The notes: generated from the sequence alone by a model not told the origin. A DNA stretch of 64,000 bases from Odoribacter sp. (GCA_013824715.1 PNOH01000011.1:1-64000); one strand, 5' to 3'. Positions 52,813 through 62,527 are shown, counted from the stretch's first letter. Translations and numbers: made by a program.

Positions 52813-53955
52813 CTACTCAAACTTCAGTTTAAAAACCACCACCTCAGGCCGGTTTCCAACCCTTACCGATGGTCCCCAGGTTCCGAAACCCGATGAAACA
52901 TAGAAATGGGTTTCGCCTTTTTTCAGATAACCCCAGCTCAGTTCAAAAATGGCTTCGGTCAGGTAATTAACTGGCCAGAGTTGTCCGTTGTGCGTGTGGC
53001 CTGATAAGTGAAGGTCAACTTTGGCGTCGGCAGCTTCCTGCAAATTAAATGGCTGATGGTTCATCACAATAATAGGTTTTTCATGGTCGGTTCCGGCAAT
53101 CAATTCAGCAAGCGGTTTTGGCGCATTCGCCCCTCTTCCCGATGAATGGTCGTTTCTACCAACTAACTGAATACCATTTGGTAAAGTTATGACTTCGTCG
53201 AGCAACATGCGAATGTTAATACTTTTCAGGTAAGGCAAGGTCCTCTCAATTCCTCCGATGTATTCGTGGTTTCCGGTTATGGCGTAAACGCCAAGCGGGG
53301 TTTTAATCTCCTGAATGTGCCGGCCCAGATTTTTTCGCAGAGCGGGAGCAATTTCACCATCAACAAGGTCGCCACAAAGCAAAACCAGATCAGGCTTTTG
53401 TTTCTGGATGATTTTCAGTAAACGATTTTCGCGCCGTTCGCCAATCAGTGCGCCCAGATGCAAATCGGAAGCCATTAAAACCTTCACTTCAGAAGAGCCG
53501 GAAACCTTTTTATGAATCGTCAGTGGTATTTCTTTTACATTGATCCACAAAGCGTTGATATGGCCGGCAATAACAATAAGTGAAACTACTAAAACGACAA
53601 CCAGTCCCAAACGGAATTTCATGACTTCAGTAAAAGGAGGCAAAAAATGAATGAAATAATTGAAAATACGGACTACATCAATCAAAACAACAGCTATCCC
53701 CAAATACAGCATATATGCTATCCAGAACGATCCGATCCGGTAAACCCACTCGCTGAAAGCGGATGTAGCCGTGCGTTCCAAAACAGAACCGACAATGAAC
53801 AGGAAAGCGACTGTCCAGAAGATTAAAACATACCATTTCTTTGTGGCCTGGGTAATGGAAAATGCCTGAAGCCCGCGAACGTACAGGTAATAATTGGCTG
53901 AAGTGAAAATCAGCATTACGATGCTGAAAAAAATCAAAAAAGAGTAGCTGCGCAT
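52813..53955 (-). CDS. Membrane-anchored metallophosphoesterase
   Basis: 380 aa. Four hydrophobic helices in residues 1-145, then a calcineurin-like phosphoesterase: MASDLHLGALIG, LCGDLVDGEI, ITGNHEYIGG, MNHQPFNL and LSGHTHNGQLWPVN supply the metal ligands in order. This YkuE/YaeI-like family acts on lipid or nucleotide phosphates at the membrane, e.g. UDP-2,3-diacylglucosamine-type substrates; the actual substrate is unknown. Single gene. Confidence 0.92.
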   Translation of the reverse strand: MRSYSFLIFFSIVMLIFTSANYYLYVRGLQAFSITQATKKWYVLIFWTVAFLFIVGSVLERTATSAFSEWVYRIGSFWIAYMLYLGIAVVLIDVVRIFNYFIHFLPPFTEVMKFRLGLVVVLVVSLIVIAGHINALWINVKEIPLTIHKKVSGSSEVKVLMASDLHLGALIGERRENRLLKIIQKQKPDLVLLCGDLVDGEIAPALRKNLGRHIQEIKTPLGVYAITGNHEYIGGIERTLPYLKSINIRMLLDEVITLPNGIQLVGRNDHSSGRGANAPKPLAELIAGTDHEKPIIVMNHQPFNLQEAADAKVDLHLSGHTHNGQLWPVNYLTEAIFELSWGYLKKGETHFYVSSGFGTWGPSVRVGNRPEVVVFKLKFE

Positions 53956-54005
53956 AAGGATAGCAAAAAGGAAAATAGAAAATGACAGTGGTACAAAATG
54001 TTAAC

Positions 54006-54287
54006 TCAAGAAGTGTAATTTTGAGTATTGTCATTATAAGCTTTAAGAATATACATTTTAACCAAAGATTCAAAAGGTACATCAATTTTATTCGCCCTCA
54101 CCTTTATTTTTTCGAGCAAATCAAGTGGAAGGTTTAAAGTTATTTCTTGTGAAGTTTTTTTCAAATTAGGAAAATTCACCTTCTTAGCTTTATCCCAGTC
54201 AATATATTCCATTGAATCTGCTTTGGTCCAAAATTCAAACTCTTCAAGTTCGTTCTTAAATTCAGGAATTGATTTATAAGTTTTCAT
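54006..54287 (-). CDS. brnA: BrnA-family antitoxin
   Basis: 93 aa. Ribbon-helix-helix type C-terminus: QEITLNLPLDLLEKIKVRAN near residue 48 followed by DVPFESLVKMYILKAY. The N-terminal part EFEFWTKADSMEYIDWDKAK binds the toxin in related modules. BrnA neutralises BrnT and represses the operon. Its ATG overlaps the end of the toxin gene by 14 nt. Order toxin first, antitoxin second, as normal for brnTA. Confidence 0.88.
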   Translation of the reverse strand: MKTYKSIPEFKNELEEFEFWTKADSMEYIDWDKAKKVNFPNLKKTSQEITLNLPLDLLEKIKVRANKIDVPFESLVKMYILKAYNDNTQNYTS

Positions 54288-54579
54288 AATACATTCTTTC
54301 TTTTTTATTCATTCTTCGGGCAGAAATAACTCTTATCAGGCCTTTTCTTACAGTAAATACAACCATCAGCATTAACTCATTATCGGTTTTTCCAAACGCA
54401 TACCACCTATTTTCTATATTGGAATGCTTTACATCTTCATAGATTAAAAATGGGTCATTAAAAAATAATTCTTCTATCTGCCATTTATCAAGTTTGTGTT
54501 TCCTTTTGTTCTTCTCTATATTACCCTTGTCCCATTCAAATCCTGATATTTCGTTGAAATTAAAATTACCAAAATTCAT
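54274..54579 (-). CDS. brnT: BrnT-family ribonuclease toxin
   Basis: 101 aa. FEWDKGNIEKNKRKHKLDKW near residue 14 matches 'FEWDxxKxxxNxxKHG', with IEELFFNDPFLIYEDVKHSN, WYAFGKTDNELMLMVVFTVR and IRVISARRMNKKERMYYENL: the complete BrnT fold with the active-site ISARR. The G of KHG is replaced by Lys (KHKL). BrnT cleaves mRNA to halt translation under stress. First gene of the pair. Confidence 0.9.
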   Translation of the reverse strand: MNFGNFNFNEISGFEWDKGNIEKNKRKHKLDKWQIEELFFNDPFLIYEDVKHSNIENRWYAFGKTDNELMLMVVFTVRKGLIRVISARRMNKKERMYYENL

Positions 54580-54654
54580 TTTTATTTGTATAACGCATTA
54601 AAACTAATGAGCAAAAATAGGCTAATTTTCAGTGAACTTCCAAATGCAAATTAA

Positions 54655-55350
54655 TTATTGCTGTTCTGATCCGTCATTAGCATTTTGTTCCGACTCTTCT
54701 ATTTCTATTATATCCTGATTATTCATAAATTCATTGGCAAAACGCTCCACCCATTCGGTAAGTGTTGTGGCAAAAACAATTTTTTGAGCTTTTGGTAAAC
54801 TTTGGGCCAGGCGGTCGAGTTGCAGATAATTCAGATTTTTAATGACCCGATCGGCATCGTCAATGGCGAAAATTTGAACTGATCCGAGATTCAGCGCATA
54901 TAACGTATAAATCTGGTTCAGGCGTTTGGCCGTTCCAATCACCACATCCGATCCCATATATATTTTATCCTTCTGCACATCAATTTTTTCATCATCGCAG
55001 GCGGTATGAATACGCAGGTCGGTGTAATCGCCCAATCGGCCAAATTCATTTTTCATTTCCAGGGCACGCTCTTTATCGGCAACAACAATCACCGCGCGGG
55101 GATTATCTTCCAGTTCAGCTTTCAAACGCTGGAGGACACTAACAATTATTGTGGTTGATTTACCACTGTCCTTTCCGGCAATGCAAAGCAAATCGTGGCC
55201 ACTTTTAATTTTGGGAATGCAAATTTGTTCCAGTTCGGTTGATTCGATAAATCCGTTTTCTTTGAGTGATTCCAGAAGTTGGGCATCTAATCTTTCTTTA
55301 ATCATTTGTATTTGTGGTTTTAATAATTTCGATTTAAAATTTTCATGCAT
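54655..55350 (-). CDS. Single-RecA-domain DEAD-box-like protein (half helicase)
   Basis: 231 aa. Resembles the N-terminal half of a DEAD-box RNA helicase: a Q-like region, Walker A as CIAGKDSGKSTT near residue 57, motif Ia-like ADKERALEMKNEF, motif II changed from DEAD to DDAD (FAIDDADR) and motif III ATT for SAT. The second RecA domain needed for unwinding is missing; the protein ends in a short acidic, Gln-rich tail. It may be a regulatory remnant or act as a nucleotide-dependent clamp. The next 318 bp upstream contain no gene. Confidence 0.8.
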   Translation of the reverse strand: MHENFKSKLLKPQIQMIKERLDAQLLESLKENGFIESTELEQICIPKIKSGHDLLCIAGKDSGKSTTIIVSVLQRLKAELEDNPRAVIVVADKERALEMKNEFGRLGDYTDLRIHTACDDEKIDVQKDKIYMGSDVVIGTAKRLNQIYTLYALNLGSVQIFAIDDADRVIKNLNYLQLDRLAQSLPKAQKIVFATTLTEWVERFANEFMNNQDIIEIEESEQNANDGSEQQ

Positions 55351-55668
55351 TAAATTAGTCGTCTGATGAAGTTGTTCTCCATTTCGTCCGAAAAAAGAAA
55401 ATTGCTTTTTTCAACATTATTTCGCGGACGAATTTCCGCTTTACTTCTGAACCCGGGGTGTCGTTCCTTCGTCACTTTACCCCCGGGCTACAAATATTTC
55501 GCCCATACTGGGCTTAACCCCATTGGCTTCACTACGCATTCCTATTATTCATTTATGGGTTCATTCTTCCAATAAAACCAAACTATAAATGACCATCATT
55601 GACGTGAAACTATTGACAATTAATGAACATTTGAACTGAGAACTGCGACTGCGACTGCCAACTGATCA
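55351..55668. repeat. Gene-free gap with REP-like sequence
   Basis: 55456-55515 has CCCGGGCTACAAATATTTCG and GCCCATACTGGGCTT, in which GGGC/GCCC arms are inverted repeats. I recall similar sequence as an intergenic repeat in Bacteroidota. A 69-codon frame here is a chance frame through the repeat. Downstream a short GCGACTGCGACTGCC reiteration near 55648. Confidence 0.4.
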
Positions 55669-58155
55669 CTACCCTATCACCACCACAGTAATTCCTGCCC
55701 CTCCAAACTGGACATGTTCGTCGCGAAATGTTTTCACGGCTGGCTCAGTTTTCAGGTAATTCCTGATCATCTCTTTTAAAATGCCATTACCTTTTCCATG
55801 CAGGATTCTCAGCTCACTAAAATCGAGCATAATGGCATCGTCAACAAATGCCTGAATATTATGCAAAGCTTCCTCAGCCCGCTGTCCCCGAACATCAACC
55901 TCGGTTTTGAAATTGAGCCGCTTCTCACTCAAATTCTTATTAATATTGGGCATGGTTTGGTTGTAAGTCCGGTGTATTTTTTTTGCTTCATTGTTGGTAA
56001 TCTTCTGCAACTTTTCGCGGCTTACCGATGTGCGGATCTGGCCAAAAGCAACCACCACATTCTTCTCATTCAGTTCCAGAATCTCGCCTACATACTGATT
56101 TCCTTCCATTAAGACCTTATCGCCAGCTTTCCAGACCTCAGGTTCAATAACTTTTACCTTCCCGTCGGTTAATTTCTTTTCCGGTCGTTTTTCATTTCTT
56201 CGTGATTCCTTTTCTTTTAGTTTCTGAATCTTCCGGGTTATCAGGTCATCCTGAATAGTTGTGGTTTCTACCACTTCTTGTTTGAACTCAACCAGTTTAG
56301 CGCGGATTTGTTTGGTCTTTTCCTTATCAGCCTGACTTTCACGTATCTCGCGGATGGTATTTTCAATCCGTTTGTTGGCTTCGGCCAATATCTGTTCAGC
56401 TTCCTGACGGGCTTTTTGGATAATTTCCTTCCTTTGTTTATCGAGGGTATTCAGATCGGTTTCATATTTTTCAGCCAGATCGTCAAGCGATTTCTCCACC
56501 TTGCGAATTTTCAGTCGTTTGGTTTCCCAGTATCGTTTGTCACGTACAATGTCGCGCAGATGTTTGTCGAAATTAATATGATCTTTCCCGATTTTCTCGG
56601 TTGCATTCTGAAGAATGTTTTCCGGAAGTCCTATTTTTCGGGCAATTTCGAATGCAAACGAACTGCCCGGTTTACCAATATCCAACTGAAACAAGGGTTC
56701 CATTTTAGACGAATCGTACATCATGGCGGCATTCTCAACGCCTTCGGATGAGGAGGCAAAATGCTTCAGGTTAGTGTAATGAGTGGTGATTACACCGAAG
56801 GATTTCATTTCATTTAACTGGGAAAGAATTGATTCTGCAATGGCTCCACCCAGCATGGGTTCAGTTCCTGTACCAAATTCATCAATCAAAACCAATGTTT
56901 TTTCGTTCGAATTTTTCAGGAAAAACTTCATGTTCATCAAATGTGAACTGTAAGTACTCAGGTCGTTTTCAATCGATTGTTCATCGCCAATATCAATAAA
57001 CAGTTTCTCGAAAATTCCGGTTTCGCTGTTTTCCTTTACAGGGATCAGTAATCCGCATTGAAGCATATACTGAAGTAATCCAACAGTTTTCAGGCAGACG
57101 GATTTACCGCCTGCATTTGGACCGGAAATGAGTAAAATATGTTTTTGAGGTGTCAGGCGAATATTCAGCGGAACGACTTTCCGGTTTTCCCTCCGCAAAG
57201 CCAACATTAATAATGGGTGAACCGCGCTCTCCCAATCGAGCTGGCATTTATTCTCAAAAAACGGTTTAATGCCATTGATATCAATAGCGTAAATAGCTTT
57301 CGCACGGATAAAATCAATCCTACCCAGAAATTCGTATGCCAGAACCAGGTCTGGTAAATATGGCCGGATATCGTTCGAGAAAATGGTTAGTATCTTAACG
57401 ATTTCGCGCATTTCAGCATATTCCAATTCGCGGATTTCGTTGTTCAGTTCAACCACTTCGGCCGGTTCGATGTATGAAGTCTTTCCGGTAGATGATTCAT
57501 CATGCACTATTCCACTCAATTTGCGTTTAAACGCAGAAGTAACAGGAATTACTGCGCGTCCGTCGCGGATAGCAACCGATGCATCGTCTTCAACCCACCC
57601 ATCGTCCTGTGCTTTTTTCAGGATGGCATGCAAACGTTTCGAAACTCCGGACTGTTTGCTTAACAGCTCTTTCCGGATACGGGCCAATTCAGAAGAAGCA
57701 TTATCTTTTATTTTTCCGTATTTATTCAGGATGGCGTCAATCCGTTCGATCACATACGGATAAACCTGAACACCTGAAAGTAACCTTTTTAAGCAGGGGA
57801 ACTGGCCTTCTTTGGTTTGTTTCAGGAAACGGATAATTCCTGAAATCGTTTCGAGCGAACGTTTCAGATCGAACAATTCCTGAATTTCGAGAAAACGGCC
57901 TTCAATCCTGATTTTAGAGAGAGCTTCGCGAAGATCGAAATAATAGCTGGTCGGAAAATTTTCCATTTCCATCCGGATAATTACGAATTCATCAACCAGC
58001 GAAAGGTTTTCGGTGAGTTTTTCATAATCGCTGCTGAAGCGGATATCATCAACCAATTCCCTTCCCAAATCACTCAGGCAACAGTCTTTGAGCAATTCGC
58101 GGATTTTATCAAAACCAATTTTCGATTCAAAATTTTCAGGATAAACCAAAGTCAT
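55669..58155 (-). CDS. mutS2: MutS2 with C-terminal Smr endonuclease domain
   Basis: 828 aa, normal length. MutS-like core: LISGPNAGGKSVCLKTVGLL (Walker A, near residue 340), LVLIDEFGTGTEPMLGGAIA (Walker B) and TTHYTNLKHFA. A long coiled coil follows (about 520-640). The C-terminal Smr domain starts VDVRGQRAEEALHNIQAFVD and has LRILHGKGNGILKEMIR. MutS2 suppresses recombination and rescues collided ribosomes in some bacteria; the role here follows from family knowledge. Single gene. Confidence 0.97.
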   Translation of the reverse strand: MTLVYPENFESKIGFDKIRELLKDCCLSDLGRELVDDIRFSSDYEKLTENLSLVDEFVIIRMEMENFPTSYYFDLREALSKIRIEGRFLEIQELFDLKRSLETISGIIRFLKQTKEGQFPCLKRLLSGVQVYPYVIERIDAILNKYGKIKDNASSELARIRKELLSKQSGVSKRLHAILKKAQDDGWVEDDASVAIRDGRAVIPVTSAFKRKLSGIVHDESSTGKTSYIEPAEVVELNNEIRELEYAEMREIVKILTIFSNDIRPYLPDLVLAYEFLGRIDFIRAKAIYAIDINGIKPFFENKCQLDWESAVHPLLMLALRRENRKVVPLNIRLTPQKHILLISGPNAGGKSVCLKTVGLLQYMLQCGLLIPVKENSETGIFEKLFIDIGDEQSIENDLSTYSSHLMNMKFFLKNSNEKTLVLIDEFGTGTEPMLGGAIAESILSQLNEMKSFGVITTHYTNLKHFASSSEGVENAAMMYDSSKMEPLFQLDIGKPGSSFAFEIARKIGLPENILQNATEKIGKDHINFDKHLRDIVRDKRYWETKRLKIRKVEKSLDDLAEKYETDLNTLDKQRKEIIQKARQEAEQILAEANKRIENTIREIRESQADKEKTKQIRAKLVEFKQEVVETTTIQDDLITRKIQKLKEKESRRNEKRPEKKLTDGKVKVIEPEVWKAGDKVLMEGNQYVGEILELNEKNVVVAFGQIRTSVSREKLQKITNNEAKKIHRTYNQTMPNINKNLSEKRLNFKTEVDVRGQRAEEALHNIQAFVDDAIMLDFSELRILHGKGNGILKEMIRNYLKTEPAVKTFRDEHVQFGGAGITVVVIG

Positions 58156-58195
58156 GCCATTTTATTATGCGTGCAAAAGTACGAAGGAAATCCAT

Positions 58196-58245
58196 GTTTC
58201 AAGTTCCAAATTCCAAATTTCAAGTGTGTAAACTTGAAACTTATA
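58196..58245. repeat. TTCCAAATTCCAA inverted repeat upstream of mutS2
   Basis: TTTCAAGTTCCAAATTCC and the partial complement AAACTTGAAACTT form a weak hairpin. Same vocabulary as at 25527 and 51600, so part of a dispersed family. Confidence 0.5.
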
Positions 58246-58359
58246 ATTTTTTGGAGCTTTTTCGCCTGGAATTGTTAAGGTCACAAAATTGATTTATTTA
58301 AATGTGTAAAGTTCCCATTTTTGTATAAATTTGTTAAACAATTAAAAAAACAGAAAACT

Positions 58360-58614
58360 ATGTTACCAAAATTTTTACTTGCCGACAACTCTCAGGAAAT
58401 GCCTGATATGTTGTATGTTGTTCACAATGAATCGCCGAGGTTTATCGTTGGCAGTGACATCGAAGAGTTTTCGGTAAATCAAACTATTTACTGGATAGAT
58501 GAAGAACCAATGGATAAAGAGCTAATTGCACATCTGCTCGAAGAAGCTGAAGAGTTTCTTGAAGCTGAACTGGAAAATCAGGACAGTTATTTTGAGGACG
58601 GGGAGGGCAATTAA
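58360..58614 (+). CDS. Conserved hypothetical protein upstream of PspC gene
   Basis: 84 aa from the ATG at 58360 (MLPKFLLADNSQEMPDMLY); the frame runs back to a TTG at 58321, which is less likely. Very acidic C-terminus (LLEEAEEFLEAELENQ). VVHNESPRFIVGSDIEEF suggests a small beta-alpha fold. No family recognised with a known role. The downstream PspC gene starts 1 nt after its stop, so the two are co-expressed, hinting at a membrane-stress role. Confidence 0.7.
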   Translation: MLPKFLLADNSQEMPDMLYVVHNESPRFIVGSDIEEFSVNQTIYWIDEEPMDKELIAHLLEEAEEFLEAELENQDSYFEDGEGN

Positions 58615-58615
58615 T

Positions 58616-58816
58616 ATGACTACGCAGAAAAGACTTACCCGATCGAAAGACAAAATGATAGGCGGTGTTTTAGCCGGAATTGCAAACTATTTTGATATTG
58701 ATCCAACAATTATCAGGATTGCTTATGTTGTTTTGTCGATTGCAAGTATTGGCTTTCCAGGACTTGTGGCATATATCATCATGTGGATTATTATTCCAGA
58801 GGAAAAGCTGGTTTAA
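58616..58816 (+). CDS. PspC-domain membrane protein
   Basis: 66 aa from the ATG at 58616 (MTTQKRLTRSKDKMIGGVLA). GGVLAGIANYFDIDPTIIRI is the PspC signature, followed by one hydrophobic helix (VLSIASIGFPGLVAYIIMWI). PspC proteins take part in envelope-stress responses. Its stop codon overlaps that of the convergent tex gene by 4 bp. Confidence 0.92.
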   Translation: MTTQKRLTRSKDKMIGGVLAGIANYFDIDPTIIRIAYVVLSIASIGFPGLVAYIIMWIIIPEEKLV

Positions 58817-60948
58817 TGCTGTGGCGCTTGTTTCAGGCTTAATTGAATTCGTTTTCTCTGTAAATCGAGTTCAATTACCTTGACCTGAACATGTTCATGA
58901 AGTTTAACTATTTCTGAAGGATCGCTGATAAACCGATCGGCCATTTGCGAAACATGAACCAACCCGTCCTGTTTCACTCCAACATCAACAAACACTCCGA
59001 ACTTCGTAATGTTGGTGACAATCCCGGGTAAAACCATCCCCACCATCAAATCTTCTATCTTAAAAATATTTGGGGTAAATTCGAACACTTTGATGATTTG
59101 TCGTGGATCGCGGCCAGGTTTGGCGAGTTCCATCTGAATATCTTTCAATGTAGGAAGACCAATTTCATCCGTCACATATTTCGTCCATTCTATTTGCTTC
59201 TGTAACTCTTCATTCGAAATCAACTCCTGAACATTGGATTTCAAATCCTTTGCGATCTTTTCAACCACATAGTATGATTCGGGATGAACAGCCGAATTGT
59301 CAAGTGGATTTTCAGCTTCAGGAATTCGTAAAAATCCGGCCGATTGTTCATAGGCTTTTGCACCCATACGGGCTACCTTGGTTAATTCAGACCGTGAATG
59401 AAAAGGGCCATTTTCTTTTCGGTAATCCACAATGTTTTGAGCAAGCATTGGTCCCAGTCCCGAAATATAAGTTAACAAATGTTTCGAAGCCGTATTGACA
59501 TTTACCCCTACCAGGTTTACACTCGATTCAACTACCCTATCCAAGCTGTTTTGTAATTTTTTCTGGTCAACATCGTGCTGATACTGGCCAACACCTATTG
59601 ATTTCGGATCAATTTTTACCAGTTCCGCAAGCGGATCCAGCAACCTCCGGCCTATCGAAACAGCTCCCCTGACAGTTACATCGTATTGCGGAAATTCATC
59701 GCGGGCAATTTTTGAGGCAGAATAGATGGATGCCCCATCTTCCGATACCACATAAACACGCAATTCCCGGTCAAAATGCAGTTTCTTGATAAAAGTTTCT
59801 GTTTCGCGGCTGGCAGTACCATTTCCGATAGCAATGGCTTCAATCTGATACGAACTCACCAGTGAAGATATTTTCCGCGCAGCCTGTTTCGTTTCTTCCT
59901 GCGGTTTGTGCGGATAAATGGTTTCGTTATGCAGCAAGTTTCCCTGGGCATCGAGGCAAACCAACTTACAACCGGTACGATAACCCGGATCTAAAGCCAA
60001 CACACGCTTTTGCCCCAGAGGCGCGGCAAGCAACAACTGGCGCAAATTATCCACAAAAACACGGATAGCCTCTTCATCGGCCTTCTCTTTCGATAAATTG
60101 GCAAATTCGGTTTCAATCGATGGCTCTAATAAACGTTTGTACGAATCAGTTACAGCCAATTCTATCTGACCGGCACAACTGCCAGGACTGTTTATAAAAT
60201 ACCGTTTAAGTCTCAAAATAGCATCTTCACTTTCAGGAGAAATCGAAACCCTGAGAAAACCCTCATTTTCACCACGGCGCATAGCCATTAACCGGTGTGA
60301 AGGACATTTTTTCAGCGGTTCGTTCCAATCAAAATAATCATGGAATTTAGCCGCTTCCTCTTCCTTACCTTTGATTACTTTCGACGATATAAATGCCCCG
60401 GAATCGAAAGCACGGCGAACGATTGATCTGGCTTTTTCGTTTTCACTGATCCATTCGGCAATAATATCGCGGGCACCAGCCAAAGCATCTTCAACCGAAC
60501 CAACATTTTCATTTACAAAAGTATGGGCTTTGCGTTCAATATCCGGCTCATTCTGTTTCATGATGATTTTAGCCAGTGGCTCCAAACCCTTTTCGCGTGC
60601 AATCATGGCACGGGTCCGCCGTTTTGGTTTGTATGGCAGATAGATATCTTCCAGTTCGGTGGTATCAAAACAATCTTCAATTCGCTGCAGCAGCTCCGGA
60701 GTCAGGAAATTTTGCTCACGAATACTTTTCAGAATGGTTTCCTTGCGCCTTAATAACTCCTCCAATCGTTCCTTCTCATCTTTGATGGTTTCAATCTGAA
60801 CTTCATCGAGGCTTCCTGTCCGTTCCTTTCTATATCGCGAAATAAACGGGACAGTTGCGCCTTCATCCAGTAAACTAACTGTATTAATTACCTGCATTTC
60901 CTGAATACCAACTCGTTGAGATATAAGTTGAATTATCTTCTGATCCAT
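58813..60948 (-). CDS. tex: Tex-family S1 RNA-binding transcription accessory protein
   Basis: 711 aa, a little shorter than the usual 720-780. Tex N-terminal helices, the YqgF-like RNase-H fold RVLALDPGYRTGCKLVCLDA near residue 318, tandem helix-hairpin-helix (NTASKHLLTYISGLGPMLAQ) near residue 490 and a C-terminal S1 domain (GMVLPGIVTNITKFGVFVDV) near residue 640. Tex links RNA polymerase and RNA processing and affects toxin expression in some pathogens. Single gene, convergent with pspC. Confidence 0.96.
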   Translation of the reverse strand: MDQKIIQLISQRVGIQEMQVINTVSLLDEGATVPFISRYRKERTGSLDEVQIETIKDEKERLEELLRRKETILKSIREQNFLTPELLQRIEDCFDTTELEDIYLPYKPKRRTRAMIAREKGLEPLAKIIMKQNEPDIERKAHTFVNENVGSVEDALAGARDIIAEWISENEKARSIVRRAFDSGAFISSKVIKGKEEEAAKFHDYFDWNEPLKKCPSHRLMAMRRGENEGFLRVSISPESEDAILRLKRYFINSPGSCAGQIELAVTDSYKRLLEPSIETEFANLSKEKADEEAIRVFVDNLRQLLLAAPLGQKRVLALDPGYRTGCKLVCLDAQGNLLHNETIYPHKPQEETKQAARKISSLVSSYQIEAIAIGNGTASRETETFIKKLHFDRELRVYVVSEDGASIYSASKIARDEFPQYDVTVRGAVSIGRRLLDPLAELVKIDPKSIGVGQYQHDVDQKKLQNSLDRVVESSVNLVGVNVNTASKHLLTYISGLGPMLAQNIVDYRKENGPFHSRSELTKVARMGAKAYEQSAGFLRIPEAENPLDNSAVHPESYYVVEKIAKDLKSNVQELISNEELQKQIEWTKYVTDEIGLPTLKDIQMELAKPGRDPRQIIKVFEFTPNIFKIEDLMVGMVLPGIVTNITKFGVFVDVGVKQDGLVHVSQMADRFISDPSEIVKLHEHVQVKVIELDLQRKRIQLSLKQAPQH

Positions 60949-61104
60949 TTTCGAAATAAAAAATTGTGGCTCGAAGGTAGCCTTTTTTTGAGGAATTCTG
61001 AATTCAAAAATGAGCTATTGAAAAGATTATATCATTCATCCAATTGAATTAAAACTCCTAACTTTTATTTACTTTTAAGCCCATAATCATATAAACAGAT
61101 AACT

Positions 61105-61482
61105 ATGAAAAAACAGATTTTGACACTAATGGTTTTAGCAATAATTTTGTTGTCCTCAGTCTCACAAATTCAGGCAGAAGTAAAAAACAAACAGATTTTG
61201 GGCGAATGGCTTTATGAAGTTACCGAAGCGCCTTATGGATACGAAAAAGGAAGTTTGATTTTTTCTGAAACTGATGGACAAATTACCTGTATAATTAAAC
61301 TTGAAGCCGGTGAATTAGCTGTAAGCAACCTGAAAATTGAAAAGGAAAACATTAGCTTCTCAACGATGGTTGACGGAAACGAAATTAACGTTGAACTCAA
61401 ACTTGAAGAAAACAAATTAACTGGAAAGGTTGTTACACCTGAAGGGCCCAAAGTTCTGACTGCCCTCAAAAAAGAAATATAA
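61105..61482 (+). CDS. Small secreted protein, unknown function
   Basis: 125 aa. Signal peptide (residues 1-24, ending IQA), then a beta-rich domain with GEWLYEVTEAPYGYEKGSLI, FSETDGQITCIIKL and LTGKVVTPEGPKVLTALKKE. It looks like a lipocalin- or DUF-type small barrel. Ten nt later begins the Tat isomerase gene, so they share a transcript. No firm assignment. Confidence 0.7.
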   Translation: MKKQILTLMVLAIILLSSVSQIQAEVKNKQILGEWLYEVTEAPYGYEKGSLIFSETDGQITCIIKLEAGELAVSNLKIEKENISFSTMVDGNEINVELKLEENKLTGKVVTPEGPKVLTALKKEI

Positions 61483-61492
61483 ACCGATTTTA

Positions 61493-62374
61493 ATGCCTAC
61501 TACAATGACAAACAGAAGAGATTTTTTAAAAACCAGTTCATTTATTGTTGCCGGAAGTCTTTTGGGCAGCTCCTTACTGAAGGCAACTGAACTATCGGCA
61601 AAAGCTAAAAAGGGCATTGGATTGCAGCTTTATTCATTGCGCGATGCTATGAGAGCAGATGCATTGGGAACCTTGAAATTAGTTTCGAACATTGGCTTCA
61701 CCACCTTGGAAGCAGCTAATTATGCTGAAGGGAAAATCTACGGAATGGCTCCTTCAGAATTCAAAAAAGTAGTTAAAGATCTTGGCATGAAACTGACAAG
61801 CGCCCATCTGGGTGGACCAAATTACACCAAAGATAAGCATACCGAAGCAATGAATTGGTGGAAGAAGGCCCTAGAAGATCATCTTGAAGCAGGTGTTCGT
61901 TTTTTGGTCAAACCAAGTATGCCGATGCCCAAAAAGATGGACGAATTAAAGATGTGGTGCGATTTTTACAACGCAATAGGAGAAATAACTGCTTCTTCAA
62001 AGGTTCGGTTCGGCTATCATAACCACGACCGTGAATTTGCAAAAATTGAGGATGGTATCATATACGATTTGATGCTCAAAAACACAGATCCTAAAAAAGT
62101 ATTCTTCGAAATGGATGTGTACTGGGTCATGAAAGGCGGTTACAAAGCCGTTGACTACATGAACATGTATCCTGATCGTTTTCCTCTACTGCACATCAAA
62201 GACGAAAAAGAAATCGGTGAAAGCGGGCTGATGGACTTCAAACCGATTTATGAAACTGCTTATAAAAACGGATTGAAGGATTCTTATGTAGAAGTTGAAA
62301 GATATAATTTTGATCCTGTGGTAAGTGTTCAGAAGAGCTATGATTTTTTAAAAGCTGCACCTTACGTCAAGTAA
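61493..62374 (+). CDS. Tat-exported sugar phosphate isomerase/epimerase-like TIM barrel
   Basis: 293 aa (or from the ATG at 61505). NRRDFLKTSSFIVAGSLLGS is a twin-arginine-like signal. A xylose-isomerase-like (AP-endonuclease 2) TIM barrel follows: GIGLQLYSLRDAMRADALGT, TLEAANYAEGKIYG, SAHLGGPNY, VRFGYHNHDREF, VFFEMDVYWV and PLLHIKDEKE contribute the metal ligands H, E, D and H. Such exported isomerases accompany Gfo/Idh/MocA and DUF1080 enzymes in keto-sugar turnover. Followed by a clear terminator. Confidence 0.88.
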   Translation: MPTTMTNRRDFLKTSSFIVAGSLLGSSLLKATELSAKAKKGIGLQLYSLRDAMRADALGTLKLVSNIGFTTLEAANYAEGKIYGMAPSEFKKVVKDLGMKLTSAHLGGPNYTKDKHTEAMNWWKKALEDHLEAGVRFLVKPSMPMPKKMDELKMWCDFYNAIGEITASSKVRFGYHNHDREFAKIEDGIIYDLMLKNTDPKKVFFEMDVYWVMKGGYKAVDYMNMYPDRFPLLHIKDEKEIGESGLMDFKPIYETAYKNGLKDSYVEVERYNFDPVVSVQKSYDFLKAAPYVK

Positions 62375-62399
62375 AATCAGGTAATAAGGTTCAAGAAGT

Positions 62400-62442
62400 A
62401 AAAAGCTTGCAATTTGGATGTTATGCCAATTGTAAGCTTTTT
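62400..62442 (+). terminator. Terminator of the isomerase operon
   Basis: AAAAAGCTTGCAATT (62400-62414) pairs with AATTGTAAGCTTTTT (62428-62442) over 15 bp with one G-U pair, with a 13-nt loop and a T-run, 26 nt after the stop. Confidence 0.88.
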
Positions 62443-62527
62443 CCGTTTGTAATTATACACAGAGTTTTTGCTACGTGCTATTCAATGAAGGTTATTCAGA
62501 CCTAAAATTCTGAATGTAAATAATCGG

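Noticed and set aside
55366-55575. 69-codon frame upstream of mutS2
   Set aside because: Falls within REP-like intergenic sequence; composition and lack of motifs argue against a gene.
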